This document shows, piece by piece, positions 53,216-63,541 of a stretch of 64,000 bases of DNA. The stretch lies in assembly GCF_000756305.1 (NCBI RefSeq), contig NZ_JRFE01000012.1:56830-120829 (forward strand). Direction: 5' to 3'. The position numbers and the translations under genes are program-made. The stretch is from Myxosarcina sp. GI1 (GTDB lineage: Bacteria > Cyanobacteriota > Cyanobacteriia > Cyanobacteriales > Xenococcaceae). The stretch's first letter is position 1, and each line of letters opens with the position of its first letter. Below the pieces are notes generated by a model, which saw only the letters and a program-made list of their open reading frames with translations, made no database searches and was not told the DNA's origin.

Positions 53216-53854
53216 TCATTTTACTATGATTGCCCCCACTTTTTTTCGCTCTCCGATTAGTTCCGAAGTTGCCGAAAATCGCTGCGCCTGACCAGAAGAC
53301 TTAAACCTTCGCATCTTCTTTTCTCGTAATCTCGTCCATTAATGTGAATTCTCGGCTTGATTATTTAAACTTTTGTGCTGTCTGTGTTCTACACTTAAAC
53401 CTATTTGTTTCATCGCTGCTCCGTAGCTTTTAAGCTTATCGGTAACAATAACTCTGGGAGTTAATCCCTGTTTCTTCAGTAGCTTCTTCATCAATCGTTT
53501 GGCAGCTTAAGCATTGCGCCGTTTCTGAATTAAAATGTCTAATACCAAACCGTTCTCATCTACGGCTCGCCAAAGCCAATGAATTTCACCCTTGATGACG
53601 ATTTTGATTTCATCTAAATGCCATTTGTCACTGGCTTTGGCTCTCTGGTTTCTTATTTTTTTCGCTGCGGACAAGCTGAATTTGGCCACCCAATTCCGAA
53701 TATTTTCGTAAGTTACTTCTATTCCTTTGTAAAGCATCAATTTTTCTATGTCTCGATAGCTCAAAGAGAAACTGTTGCACGCTGGAGCCTGCCAAACTCA
53801 ATAACTGATGATTTCTGGGGTGAAGCGATGACGATGATAGGGATTGCTACTCAT
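53216..53854 (-). pseudogene. IS6-family (IS26-like) transposase, broken by three in-frame stops
   Basis: A continuous frame of 213 codons reads as an IS6 transposase: MSSNPYHRHRFTPEIISY at the start, SYRDIEKLMLYKGIEVTYEN, KWHLDEIKIVIKG (first catalytic Asp), VTDKLKSYGAA (second) and HRQHKSLNNQAENSH leading to the Glu. It is interrupted by TGA at codon 19 and TAA at 53507-53509 and 53339-53341. No frameshift is needed. An extra few codons (QAPAC region) near codon 22-26 suggest a small insertion. The element is dead; no clear inverted repeats were confirmed. Confidence 0.85.
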
Positions 53855-54081
53855 ACTTCCATTATCTCACACCGCCCTTTCTGTTAAGTTGACAATACCC
53901 TCCCTGCTATTGACAAGCCCTAGTTTTTGCCGATCCAAAACCGATCTTACCTCAGTTGGCTTAGCTAAGAGATACTTTAAGTCACGGATTACTCGGGCTT
54001 CAGAAGGTAGCAGCGACCCCGCGATGCGCAGACTGGAACCTGTCGTGACCGTTGGTATATATTTAGTCAAGAGAGTGACAA

Positions 54082-57000
54082 ATGTTAATTTGGTTTTTGA
54101 TTATTCAAAATATAGTTCCCGAAGCGATCTCTATTTTATTCATAATTATCAATAGTATCAATAGCGGAATTTCTAGTATTTATTTGTTCTTTTGCTACTC
54201 TATTTTTCTTAGATTAGTTTGGAATAGCGCAATTATTTTACATGGTTTGGGTCATACCCTGGCGATCGCTTTCGTCAATCGCCAACTAAATAATATCAAC
54301 CTCAATAACATTCTCGAACATCGCAGTATTCGAGATATTTTTAAGTCATTATTACCTTTTAACCAGATATTTATTCCTTTACTGTCTTCCAGCCAACCAT
54401 ACATAGCAGTAGAAAACTCTACTCAGTTAAGATTTAAAGCTGCTGGCGGAATTGCATTTAATCTTTTAGCAGTCATTATCTTTAGTTCGTATACCGATAA
54501 TTTTTTAGGAGAAATTGCGCTCGCGGCAAATCTAATAATTGCTCTAGTTTCTCTTTCAGATCTAGAAGCAACAGTAACGGGAGTAGCAGAGTATCTTTAC
54601 TGCGGTAACTTTGGCTTTATTGCCGAAAGAAACGCCGACGATGGCAATAAACTTTTGCCCGAAAGATTGGTAAAAATTGCGTTACAGATGGGTAGAGAAA
54701 CCGAAATTCGCGGCGAACAGGCAGGAGGCGGTTTAGTAGTAGCTCGTAACCAAGATAACGCCGTATTGGTTGGCAAAAAGATCGTCAATCGCAAACGAGC
54801 TAATCTCACCAAATCTCTAGAAGCAGCCTTTGCAACCGTCAGACAAAAGGCAACTGCCTCTGGGATCGAACCCCTATCATCGACATTAATGGGGGCATGG
54901 CACTATCGCTATGCCACCAGTGGCACTGCCCCTTCAGAAATAGAAACCCACTGGCATGAATGGATGGCGGCGCGTCCAGAAAAAGTCTGGCAATTTAAAG
55001 ATGGTGAATGGAACTGTCAAACTAAAAATGTCAACCACCGTATCACCCACAACGGCGACTTTGATAGTTGGACGCTGTTTAATAAAGATGTCGATAGTGC
55101 CACTTTGGGACTGTGGCTAGAGAGAATTTTACATACCCCCAATGCCACTAGGGGAGATTCACCCAAGATTGCGGGGATAATGGATTTATTAATTACTAAT
55201 GGAATGTGGTATCCTTCGGTACGGTTGGCATATCAAATGGCGATCGTAACTTCGCTCGAAGAAACTTTCGGCGGACTCGAACCCTATGCAGACACGCCGA
55301 ATACTGCTCCTTCTGTAGCAGAGTTGACGGGTTTGGCAGAAATTCTCGAACGAGTATTTGTCGAGATGCAATCTTCTCTCCCAGTTAACAACTCTGCCAT
55401 ACCACCAGAATCTTTAAATAGTCTGGCGCAACGTATCTTAGCAAAAATAAACACTCACAGTTTTACCGCGCAGTGGAGTCAGCTACAAAGAACCGCCTTC
55501 GTGCAAACCGCCATCAAAGCTTTTTTTAACAACAACCTATTTCATGCCACTAAAATATTCATGTCCAAAGCTAAAGGCAGTTTTGGTTTGGTAACGGTTT
55601 CAACGCTGTCGGCAAAAAGACTAGTTCTCAGTGCTAAAGGACAACCGATAACCATTGGTTTTAACTGGCAGCAGGGCTATATGGTCTATGCTTCCGAACC
55701 CGCAGCCGTAGACCGAGTTTTGCTGGGCAATCCTCAGTCTTTTCGGTTGGATCTCGATCGGCAAGCAGGAGAAGTTGCCTTAGTCAGTGCCAAAGATGTT
55801 GCTGTTTACTCCCTAAGCCAACAAAAGTTACTGCTAAGCGAAGAATTAAAAACTAGATGGGTTTCCCTAAAAGATCATCCCTACTTACCCTACATTCGTT
55901 TTGCTGCTGCTGGCGACGAAGATCCCGTAACCCAGGACATTAATTCGATTCCTGCGGTGTTAGCAGAAATCAAAGAATCCTGGCAAGATCCTAATTCTCT
56001 CAGCCGTAGAAGTGCTGCTTACCTAGCCTATCTCCTGACTGAAAAAGTGCAACGCTTTGAGAAAAAACAACAACTGATGTTTCAATCGGGCTCGGTAAGT
56101 CGAGTCAGACCGATGACTACTGTAGATTTGTTAATTACGGGAGAGGAAAATAGCCTCTGGTTGGGTGAGAGATTTGCCAAAGATTTAAGAACCGTGTTTC
56201 CCTTTTTAAATGTGGTAACGATAGATGCCAATCAGCTTTTAGGGCGACTAGAGCGAGATTTTAGCCAGCTTTACTTAAATAAAGACTCTCTAATATTAGC
56301 CATTACTCAATCGGGTCAAACCTTTTCTACCGTCCAGGCGATCGATACTTTTAACTATCTATGCGGTCAGGGAGTTGTCGGCGAACTCTTTATCCTTACG
56401 GGAGAATTGAGCAGCTTTATCGATGCCACTAAAGGAAGTGGGGGACTTACCACCATTACTTCCTCTACCTTTTTAGGCAATATCGGCGATCGCCGCGAGC
56501 GCGTATTTATCAACGGTTCTGGACGCAGAACCGCCGAACCTAGCACTGTAACTACGGCTGCTGGTTGGCAAACCCTTACTGAATTACTACTTTATCTTGC
56601 TAAACAAATGAGAACCAAGTTTCCCAATTCGCATCCTTTCGGCATGACCTTAACTCAAGAAAGTTTGCAGGTTTTGGCAATGATGAAGGAAGATTTTCTC
56701 AGTAAAAACGTACCGCAGATTATGGGAACTACGACCCAGGGAAAACCAATCGAATCTGCCATTAGACACAAGCTAGTTCGTGGCGGTCGTCATTGGAGCA
56801 ATCATATCACCGAAACTCCTCTAGCCTGGGCAATTCATGCGCTGTATATCATAGTAACGGTGGGCTGGGTAATTCCCTTCGGACATACAATTTCTTTAGT
56901 TAAAATTCTGTCGGAATTAATTTTTGCAGTTTTTAATTTACCCTCTAGTTGGCAAGCGGCGATCGCACCTGCGGTAACTCTAGCAGATATCGCCGTCTAT

Positions 57001-57729
57001 ATTTTCGGTGCCTGGCTGTGGACTTTACTCATACGTGCTTGTCAAGGTAGACAGCTATTTGCTCGCATGGGTAAGAGAACCTTGGTTATTGGTGATGTGC
57101 CTTGGGTCAACCAGTTTTTACAAGCCTACGTTAGCAAATTATTTTCCCTTAGCTACGGCATTGCCAGTTTAGAAGTCCACAGTGCTAACCCTCAGAATCA
57201 TCTCCTTCACGCTTACGGACATCGCGTCGTTAGAGGTACTTTAATCTGGTTGGGGATACCCGACGGCAGACGTAGCGCTCGTGCCTCAGCCGCAGAAAAT
57301 GCGGTGTTGATGACGGGAAAGCAGGCTAATGGCGTGAGAAATATTTGGGCTGGGGCAGAAATTTATGTCGTCGGACAAAATCCTGCGATCGCCAGAAAAG
57401 GCTTTAGTGAGGCGATGGTTTTGGGCAGCAATAATGATGAAATTTACTTTAGAAATGCCGAGGTCATCGAGCAAAAAGACCAAATTGAAGAGTTGAGAGA
57501 ATCTTGCTTTGGTGCTTTGGAAAGATTGTTAGCTAGCTATTTATTTTTCTGGGCGTTAGCCAAAAAAGTAGCTTCGTTTCCGTTCCTCAAATACGAATAC
57601 TGGAAGTCTCAAAGCCGCACCAAAATCATGACTACCGCTTCACCTGTGGCGGGATTGGATGCGAGTAAGTTTGATAATAATAAAGCGCGTCAGGAATCTA
57701 CAGCTAAAAATTGTGTTCGTAAAAGTTAA
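54082..57729 (+). CDS. Membrane-linked GlmS-like protein: M50-like segment, class II amidotransferase, SIS domains
   Basis: A 1215-residue protein. Residues 1-165 are hydrophobic and contain HGLGH (54-58), a zinc-peptidase-like motif with Gly in place of Glu. Residues 174-545 resemble a class II glutamine amidotransferase: Cys174 in YCGNFGFIAERN, WHYRYATSG (273-281), ITHNGDFD (321-328) and YMVYASEPAAV. A SIS sugar-isomerase domain follows (about 680-800, LAITQSGQTFST), then about 914-986 hydrophobic, then a second SIS-like half. GlmS has the Cys at its N-terminus after Met removal; here it is internal, so activity would need cleavage before it. It may be an amino-sugar enzyme tied to the membrane; function is inferred. 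Confidence 0.7.
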   Translation: MLIWFLIIQNIVPEAISILFIIINSINSGISSIYLFFCYSIFLRLVWNSAIILHGLGHTLAIAFVNRQLNNINLNNILEHRSIRDIFKSLLPFNQIFIPLLSSSQPYIAVENSTQLRFKAAGGIAFNLLAVIIFSSYTDNFLGEIALAANLIIALVSLSDLEATVTGVAEYLYCGNFGFIAERNADDGNKLLPERLVKIALQMGRETEIRGEQAGGGLVVARNQDNAVLVGKKIVNRKRANLTKSLEAAFATVRQKATASGIEPLSSTLMGAWHYRYATSGTAPSEIETHWHEWMAARPEKVWQFKDGEWNCQTKNVNHRITHNGDFDSWTLFNKDVDSATLGLWLERILHTPNATRGDSPKIAGIMDLLITNGMWYPSVRLAYQMAIVTSLEETFGGLEPYADTPNTAPSVAELTGLAEILERVFVEMQSSLPVNNSAIPPESLNSLAQRILAKINTHSFTAQWSQLQRTAFVQTAIKAFFNNNLFHATKIFMSKAKGSFGLVTVSTLSAKRLVLSAKGQPITIGFNWQQGYMVYASEPAAVDRVLLGNPQSFRLDLDRQAGEVALVSAKDVAVYSLSQQKLLLSEELKTRWVSLKDHPYLPYIRFAAAGDEDPVTQDINSIPAVLAEIKESWQDPNSLSRRSAAYLAYLLTEKVQRFEKKQQLMFQSGSVSRVRPMTTVDLLITGEENSLWLGERFAKDLRTVFPFLNVVTIDANQLLGRLERDFSQLYLNKDSLILAITQSGQTFSTVQAIDTFNYLCGQGVVGELFILTGELSSFIDATKGSGGLTTITSSTFLGNIGDRRERVFINGSGRRTAEPSTVTTAAGWQTLTELLLYLAKQMRTKFPNSHPFGMTLTQESLQVLAMMKEDFLSKNVPQIMGTTTQGKPIESAIRHKLVRGGRHWSNHITETPLAWAIHALYIIVTVGWVIPFGHTISLVKILSELIFAVFNLPSSWQAAIAPAVTLADIAVYIFGAWLWTLLIRACQGRQLFARMGKRTLVIGDVPWVNQFLQAYVSKLFSLSYGIASLEVHSANPQNHLLHAYGHRVVRGTLIWLGIPDGRRSARASAAENAVLMTGKQANGVRNIWAGAEIYVVGQNPAIARKGFSEAMVLGSNNDEIYFRNAEVIEQKDQIEELRESCFGALERLLASYLFFWALAKKVASFPFLKYEYWKSQSRTKIMTTASPVAGLDASKFDNNKARQESTAKNCVRKS

Positions 57730-58271
57730 CGGTATTTATATAATTCAAAATTATAGACGCTTTTTTTACTCACGATGCAATTGCCCAAGAAACTCACATT
57801 CTATTCACAGGACTTACGCAGATACACCAGATATAGGGGCAGTACAACTAAACTAATTTCATAACTTGTGAAGGTTTTTTGAGTTCTTGGGTTAAGTACT
57901 CAGATAAACCTTGGTACTTAATTCAATCGACTGTATCTTGGTAATGCTATAGAAGTATTGAAGCATTGAGTAGAAAGTTTTTAATTTTAAACTTCAGCTT
58001 ATATCATTACTTTTACATGATTACCCTCAGTAAATCATCAAACTTTTTACACCATCTATCGAAACAGGGAGGCATGGCTGCTCCCGTTGTTTCTTTCATG
58101 ATGGAGATCGCGCTTGAGAATAATGTTAAAGTCAATAAAAGTATTTTATCTTATTTTGACTTTTAAAATTGTTTGAGTACCGTTAGAGAGATGGATTTTG
58201 ATAGCATATTACAGCTTCATTTTTCTTGCGCGCTCTTACCCTGTAAGCTTGAAGACAAGCTACAAGAGGTT
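57730..58271. other. Intergenic region between two convergent large genes, 542 bp
   Basis: No convincing gene. It contains the 13-mer CAGGACTTACGCA at 57808-57820, which recurs at 62040, and an imperfect hairpin at 58061-58093 (GAAACAGGGAG facing CTCCCGTTGTTTC). Both neighbours end here or nearby, so terminators are expected, but no clean one is seen. Confidence 0.45.
57808..57820 (+). repeat. 13-bp direct repeat, left copy (CAGGACTTACGCA)
   Basis: Identical to 62040-62052 and in the same orientation; the NB-ARC/WD40 gene lies between them. The word is often found at edges of cyanobacterial intergenic repeats and mobile elements. Confidence 0.55.
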
Positions 58272-61200
58272 TTAATGTTTTATATTAGCGATCGCCCCTA
58301 AAACTTTAAGAGTTTCTTGCTGTGCGAGAGTTAAACCAGTCACGCTAGTAATATTTAATTTTTCATAAAGTCTAGTAACCCTAAGAGTTTTAAGACATTT
58401 TCCCGTGGAGATATCCCAAAGTTTAATCGATTGATCTTGAGAACCGCTGCCTAAGATTTCCCCTTCGTTAAATGCTACCGAACATACTTTGTTGTCATGT
58501 CCTGTAAGGGTTTGGAGACATTGACCTGTAGTAATATCCCATAATTTAACAGTGCGATCGCCACTACCACTAGCTAATATTTTACCTTCATTATCTACTG
58601 CTATAGCAAAGATAAATCCTTCATGTCCTGGGAATACTTGCCGACATTCTCCTGTATTCCCATTCCATAGTCTAATTTTACCGTCAGCACCACCACTAAA
58701 AATTATGTTGTCAAAACTCCAAGCCACTGTATAGATAGCGCGATTATCATCACTAATGCAAGTATGCAGACATTTTTTGCTAGTTAAATCCCAGATTTGT
58801 ACTTGAGAATTAGTACTTGCTGTTGCTAAGTATTTTCCGTTTTTACTTAATGCCAAAGACCAAATTTGAGGTACATCGATCGTTTCATAAGTTCCTGTAA
58901 TGATATCCCAAATAGCAACCTTGCCATCACCACTACCACTAATCAAAGTTTTACCATCGGGATGAAAAGCGATCGCTCGAATCCAATCTTGATGACCAGT
59001 TAACACGCGATCGCATTGGTTATTATTGACATTCCACAATCTAATTTGGCAATCTGCACCACCACTGGCAAGAGTTTTACCGTCGGGACTCCATGCTACC
59101 GACCAGATATGATCTTGATGTCCTGAATAAGTTTGTTGACATTCTTTAGTAGACAGATTCCATAATCTGACTTGATAGTCGCTAGAAATTCCCGCTAAGA
59201 TACCTGAATTAAACGCTATAGGAAAAGCCCAATCAGTGTTACCTTCAATATTCCTTAAACATTGACCTGTAGTAATATCCCATAATTTGACGGTGCGGTC
59301 TAAACTAGCACAAACCACAGTTTGTCGATCGTTGCCAAAATCTACTGTAATCACTTCATTGTTGTGTCCGTAGAGGGTTTTTTGACATTGATAAGTATTT
59401 AAATTCCAAATTCTCACAGTTGTATCGCCACTTCCTGTAGCTAAAATCATCGGGCGATCGCTCTTGGTGGCAATCGGACTAAATGCTACGCTATAAACTG
59501 CACCACTATGTCCTGTGAGAGTGTGGAGACATCGATCTGTAGTAATATCCCATAGTTTAATCGTACAGTCACCACTACCACTAGCTAAAAGACGACCATC
59601 AGGACTAAATGCCACCGAACGTACCCAAGATTTATGTCCCGTGAGAGTATGGAGACATTGACCTGTAGCAATATCCCATAGTTTAATCGTACAGTCACCA
59701 CTACCACTAGCTAAAAGACGACCATCAGGACTAAATGCCACCGAACGTACCCAAGATTTATGTCCCGTGAGAGTATGGAGACATTGACCTGTAACAATAT
59801 CCCATAGTTTAATCGTACAGTCGCCACTGCCACTAGCTAAAATACTATCAAGAGCGATCGCTACAGTATAAATTTCATCTTGATGTCCTAAAAAAGTTTG
59901 CCGACATTCTCCTGTATTCCCATTCCACAATCTAACTTGAAAATCCCCCGCACCACTGACAATAGTTTGACCATCGGCACTAAATGCAATGCAGCGAATC
60001 CAATTATCATGTCCGTGACAGATAGCCAGTAGTTTTCCTGTATGACGATCCCAAATACGAATTTTATTGCCATTATCACCCGTAGCAAATTTATTTCCTT
60101 GAGGACTAAAGGCAGCAGACAAGATATTGCCCAAGGTTTCGGTAAATATCGACTGGGATAAATCGCAATCAGAAAAATTAACCCGATGTAAATTTAAACC
60201 TTGTAAATTTGCCTGCCACACTGTTAATTCTGAAAAGTCATAGTCAGTTAAATCTATTTGTAGTTGACGTAATAAATTAATCGTATTCCCTGCAAAATAA
60301 CCTTTTATTGGTTGAATTTTCCAATTAACTAAATTTTCTTGCAGATAGTCGCCAATAGACTCTGGAATACCGCAACTAAATAATAATTGTTCGATTAAAG
60401 GTTGCAAGATCGAAAAAACTTGAGAATTATAAATATATTCTGGTGCTTGAGCTTGAATTAGGGCGTGACTATTAAATAAGTTAATTTCTCCTGTAATTAT
60501 TTCTTCATTAATTCTGTCAATTAATTCACTAATAACATATTCCATTACTACTGGTTGTTGAGTAAAGCGATCGCTAATACTTTCAATCAGAGAGCGATTT
60601 ATTAAATTCTTTAAGGCGGTAATTAAATTGCCCAAAGAAATATTAGTAATAAAGTTTTGTTGTAATTGAGATAACGTAATAGGCTGGCGTTCAATTGCCA
60701 ACCAATACATAATTTGTTGTTCGAGATAATTTAAACGTTGAAATTGTTTTTCTAAAAGTAAGCGAATATCATCAAAAATAAATAGTCCATTTTGCAAAAC
60801 AGCAATAAATTCCTGAAGATTACCCGCAAAAAAATCTTTAATATAGGAAGCAACAATTTTTAATGCCAAAGGGTTGCCACCATAACGCCTTAAAAGTAAC
60901 TGCCAATCTGCTTCCGAACCCCTAAACGAACCTTTAGTCTGGAAAATTTCTTTACCTTCTGCCGTTGCCAAACCTTGAAGGGGTAAACAGCGGACTAATA
61001 GCGAGCTACCTTCCAAAATAGCCAATTCTCTAATTTTTTCCCTAGAAGTAATTAACAAACAACTTTGATGTTTAGTTTCAGCGATCTCTTTAAAAAATAA
61101 TTCATAATCTTCATATCCCAAACGATAAAAATTATCAGTTTGAATAGAATTACTAGCTATAATTGATTCGGCATTATCTAAAATCAACAAACATTTGGAT

Positions 61201-61835
61201 ATACGTAAATATGAAATTAATAAGACTATTTTTTCTTGATTTGTTTCGGGTAATTTAGTTGCTTGTTTATTACTAATAAATTGAATTATTTCTGCTAATA
61301 AACTCTCTAAAGTAGGAGCATTACGGAGACTGCGCCAAAGAATAAACTTGAATTCAGTCTGAATAGTTTGAGCAGCTTTAATAGCTAAAGCCGTTTTACC
61401 AATTCCCCCCATTCCCAAAAGTAAAATCGCCCGACAGCGATCGCGCTTTATCCAATTGCTTAAGGTAACAATCTCTTCTTGACGACCAAAAAAAACTGAA
61501 ACATCGATCGCTTCTCCCCAATCTCGATTTTGAGTAGCATTTAATGTTGTGTTACTAGCAATATTTTCTCTCCCTTCAACTACTCTTTGCCATTCCAAAC
61601 CTAACACCTGACAATAAGCCTGAAAAGCGCGATCGTTAATTGGATATTTGCCTCCTAAAAAACGTTTCCAAGTTCCATAAGAAATCCCTGCTGCTAATTT
61701 ACCCTTCTCAGTAATTCCTAAAACTTTACTAGCAGATTCCAACCAACGAGAATCATTGACATTCCAGCCTTTTTCCTTTCTTGCTTGTTTTATTTTTCTT
61801 AATCCTAGAGGAGAAGCAATTAGTTTGTTCATCAA
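58272..61835 (-). CDS. NB-ARC STAND NTPase with 14 WD40 repeats
   Basis: A 1187-residue protein. The N-terminal about 100 residues form a helical domain common in cyanobacterial STAND proteins ([20 protein letters not shown]). An NB-ARC NTPase follows with Walker [13 protein letters not shown] and Walker [11 protein letters not shown] helical linker leads to fourteen WD40 repeats from about residue 575, enough for two seven-bladed propellers. Repeats of the [12 protein letters not shown] type are nearly identical. Such proteins act as sensors that oligomerise on ligand binding; roles in signalling, cell death or phage defence are known for relatives. No effector domain is recognised. Confidence 0.9.
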   Translation of the reverse strand: MMNKLIASPLGLRKIKQARKEKGWNVNDSRWLESASKVLGITEKGKLAAGISYGTWKRFLGGKYPINDRAFQAYCQVLGLEWQRVVEGRENIASNTTLNATQNRDWGEAIDVSVFFGRQEEIVTLSNWIKRDRCRAILLLGMGGIGKTALAIKAAQTIQTEFKFILWRSLRNAPTLESLLAEIIQFISNKQATKLPETNQEKIVLLISYLRISKCLLILDNAESIIASNSIQTDNFYRLGYEDYELFFKEIAETKHQSCLLITSREKIRELAILEGSSLLVRCLPLQGLATAEGKEIFQTKGSFRGSEADWQLLLRRYGGNPLALKIVASYIKDFFAGNLQEFIAVLQNGLFIFDDIRLLLEKQFQRLNYLEQQIMYWLAIERQPITLSQLQQNFITNISLGNLITALKNLINRSLIESISDRFTQQPVVMEYVISELIDRINEEIITGEINLFNSHALIQAQAPEYIYNSQVFSILQPLIEQLLFSCGIPESIGDYLQENLVNWKIQPIKGYFAGNTINLLRQLQIDLTDYDFSELTVWQANLQGLNLHRVNFSDCDLSQSIFTETLGNILSAAFSPQGNKFATGDNGNKIRIWDRHTGKLLAICHGHDNWIRCIAFSADGQTIVSGAGDFQVRLWNGNTGECRQTFLGHQDEIYTVAIALDSILASGSGDCTIKLWDIVTGQCLHTLTGHKSWVRSVAFSPDGRLLASGSGDCTIKLWDIATGQCLHTLTGHKSWVRSVAFSPDGRLLASGSGDCTIKLWDITTDRCLHTLTGHSGAVYSVAFSPIATKSDRPMILATGSGDTTVRIWNLNTYQCQKTLYGHNNEVITVDFGNDRQTVVCASLDRTVKLWDITTGQCLRNIEGNTDWAFPIAFNSGILAGISSDYQVRLWNLSTKECQQTYSGHQDHIWSVAWSPDGKTLASGGADCQIRLWNVNNNQCDRVLTGHQDWIRAIAFHPDGKTLISGSGDGKVAIWDIITGTYETIDVPQIWSLALSKNGKYLATASTNSQVQIWDLTSKKCLHTCISDDNRAIYTVAWSFDNIIFSGGADGKIRLWNGNTGECRQVFPGHEGFIFAIAVDNEGKILASGSGDRTVKLWDITTGQCLQTLTGHDNKVCSVAFNEGEILGSGSQDQSIKLWDISTGKCLKTLRVTRLYEKLNITSVTGLTLAQQETLKVLGAIANIKH
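59544..59793 (-). repeat. Near-identical 126-bp WD40 repeats
   Basis: Within the WD40 gene, bases 59544-59667 and 59670-59793 are identical over 124 positions, with a 126-bp period of one blade (42 codons). A third, slightly diverged blade follows. Recent unequal exchange or slippage is the simplest reason. Confidence 0.85.
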
Positions 61836-62288
61836 AAAGATAAAAACAGTTGATTTCTTTATCTTTAAATCTACCGATAAAAGTTATATCCCCGAATTTA
61901 AAGTTGATTAATCGTCATGAAAATTCTCGATCCAACCAAATCGAGGACAAAAACTAATTAAAGCGATTTTCCTTCTGATGCTAATCTGATGTAGGAGAAA
62001 CAAGCAATTAAAGCACAAATTTCTCAATAAATAATAATCCAGGACTTACGCACCGAAACGAAAAATAGAGGTTTTAGGGAACAGGAGACAGGGAAAAGTA
62101 GCTCTAGGCTTAAAAAACTTTTCGAGCAATGAAGTGTGTAACTTTTATAATCGTGCGAATATCATCTGATGATTGTTAAACTAAATCTCGAACAAAAAAA
62201 GAAATATGAAGCGTTTCTATGACTCTAGAACCAGCCCTTTCAAGGTCTTGTAAATTTCCCCAAATTATAGTTAGTTGAAAAAATACAA
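61836..62288. other. Intergenic region between WD40 gene and IS nest, 453 bp
   Basis: Holds the promoter region of the minus-strand NB-ARC/WD40 gene. The right copy of CAGGACTTACGCA is at 62040, followed by AGGTTTTAGGGAACAGG, similar to sequence after ExbD at 38421. From about 62100 it may already be the left end of the IS4-like element. No gene seen. Confidence 0.45.
62040..62052 (+). repeat. 13-bp direct repeat, right copy (CAGGACTTACGCA)
   Basis: Second copy of the 13-mer at 57808-57820, 4.2 kb away, in the same orientation. Confidence 0.55.
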
Positions 62289-62312
62289 TTGACAGATAGG
62301 GGAACAGTCAGA

Positions 62313-63290
62313 ATGATTTTAGGTCAAGTATTTGAACGTTTTGTAGAAGAAAGTCCTATTTCAGTAATGGTTCGTGGACTCCTCGAAACAATTTTATCTC
62401 CTCAAAAACTTGACGAGCTATTTGAAAAAAGTACACAAACTCAGTACACAAAAGAACTACTATTTTCAACTGTAGTAGAAATGATGAATGAAGTCGCTTG
62501 TGGAATTCGACCTTCAATTCACGCTGCTTATCAAGCTAAAGTATCAACAATGTCTGTTTCAGTCACTTCTGTTTATAACAAGCTCAATGCCATGGAGTCC
62601 AATGTAAGTGCTGAATTAGTTAGAGAAACAGGAGCTTCAATGGAAGCAGTTGTTCTGCATTTAAAGGGAAAATTACCTAATTGGCTGCCTGGTTATCGAC
62701 TTAAAATTTTAGATGGCAACGCAATAGCTGCAAGTGAACATCGTCTTAAACCTCTTCGTACCTGTAACAGTGCGCCTTTACCTGGACAATCTTTAGTTGT
62801 ACTCGATCCATCCTTAATGTTAGCGGTCGATGTTTTTCCCTGTGAAGATGGTCATGCTCAAGAACGTTCTTTACTAAATAAAGTTTTGAGCACAATCGAA
62901 GATGATGATGTATGGGTAGCAGATCGCAATTTCTGTACTTTGAACTTTTTGAGTGGCATTGTTGCTAGAGCTGGCTATTTTATTATCCGAGAACATGAAT
63001 GTTTTCCTTGGCATGATGCTTCTGAATTCCGCCATATTGGTTTAGTAGAAGGGGGCCAAGTCTGGGAACAAACTGTTAAAGTTAGTGATAATGAAGGATA
63101 TTTATCAACAATTCGACGTGTCAAAGTAATTTTAGACGAAACTACTCGTGATGGAGATGGGGAAATCTTTATCCTGACGAATCTTTTCCCCCAGGTTGCT
63201 ACTGGTTTACTTATAGCTCAAATCGGCGTTGCATCCCTGCGGGATGATTTAAACAGGAATATCTTTATAGTGAAGGTAATGAAGCAATAA
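62313..63290 (+). pseudogene. IS4-family-like transposase, 3'-truncated
   Basis: About 325 codons from ATG 62313 (MILGQVFERF); a TTG start lies eight codons earlier. It contains the DDE pieces LKILDGNAI, VWVADRNFCTLNFL and EIFILTNLFPQVATGLLIA. The expected continuation with the Y-x2-R-W-x-I-E motif and catalytic Glu is missing. Similarity stops near 63225, after LLIAQI, and the frame runs on into foreign sequence to 63290. The break coincides with the end of the IS1-type remnant on the other strand. It cannot be active. Confidence 0.75.
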
Positions 63291-63500
63291 CTTAACCGAT
63301 GCTCGAAGCATTTGTTCGCATTTAGAGTAACATAAAGTTTTTCTTTTCAAACGAGCAATCGACATACGTCGATTCGACGTTGCTTTCGCAACGGCGGTGC
63401 GCTCCAGCGCACAATGTCTTAATCGAGTATTTTCTCCTTCAACCCTAGTCATATAGGTTTTAAGAACAAGATGATCGCACTCATTTACAGCGGTTTGCAT
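63249..63500 (-). pseudogene. IS1-family transposase, C-terminal fragment with in-frame insertion
   Basis: The minus-strand frame reads KTYMTRVEGENTRLRH, then a foreign stretch of 18 codons, then IARLKRKTLCYSK and LLLHYLHYKDIPV before TAA. Without the foreign stretch this matches the C-terminus of cyanobacterial IS1-type transposases (MTRVEGENTRLRHYLARLHR and so on). The N-terminal two thirds are gone, cut where the IS630-type element begins. The fragment is not functional. Confidence 0.75.
63360..63413. repeat. Palindromic insertion inside the IS1 remnant, 51-54 bp
   Basis: This stretch replaces one codon of the IS1 frame by 18, so the net gain of 51 bp keeps the frame. It contains consecutive hairpins: ACGTCG-ATT-CGACGT (63366-63380), CGTTGC-TTTC-GCAACG (63378-63393) and GTGCGCT-CC-AGCGCAC (63397-63412). 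GC content is well above its surroundings. It looks like a REP-type or small dispersed mobile palindrome. Confidence 0.65.
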
Positions 63501-63541
63501 CTAAATGTGAGACAATAAAGCATTGTCAAAATAGCTCGTAA

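Noticed and set aside
53867-54070. Minus-strand frame opposite the start of the GlmS-like gene
   Set aside because: It has only a TTG start, no motif I recognise, and may be the edge of a gene cut by the IS6 element; evidence is too thin to annotate.
57966-58166. 66-codon frame in the gap after the GlmS-like gene
   Set aside because: No ribosome site and no conserved features; it overlaps a hairpin.
59500-59830. Regularly spaced repeats resembling a CRISPR array
   Set aside because: The 126-bp period is one WD40 blade and lies in frame inside a coding sequence; there are no unique spacers.
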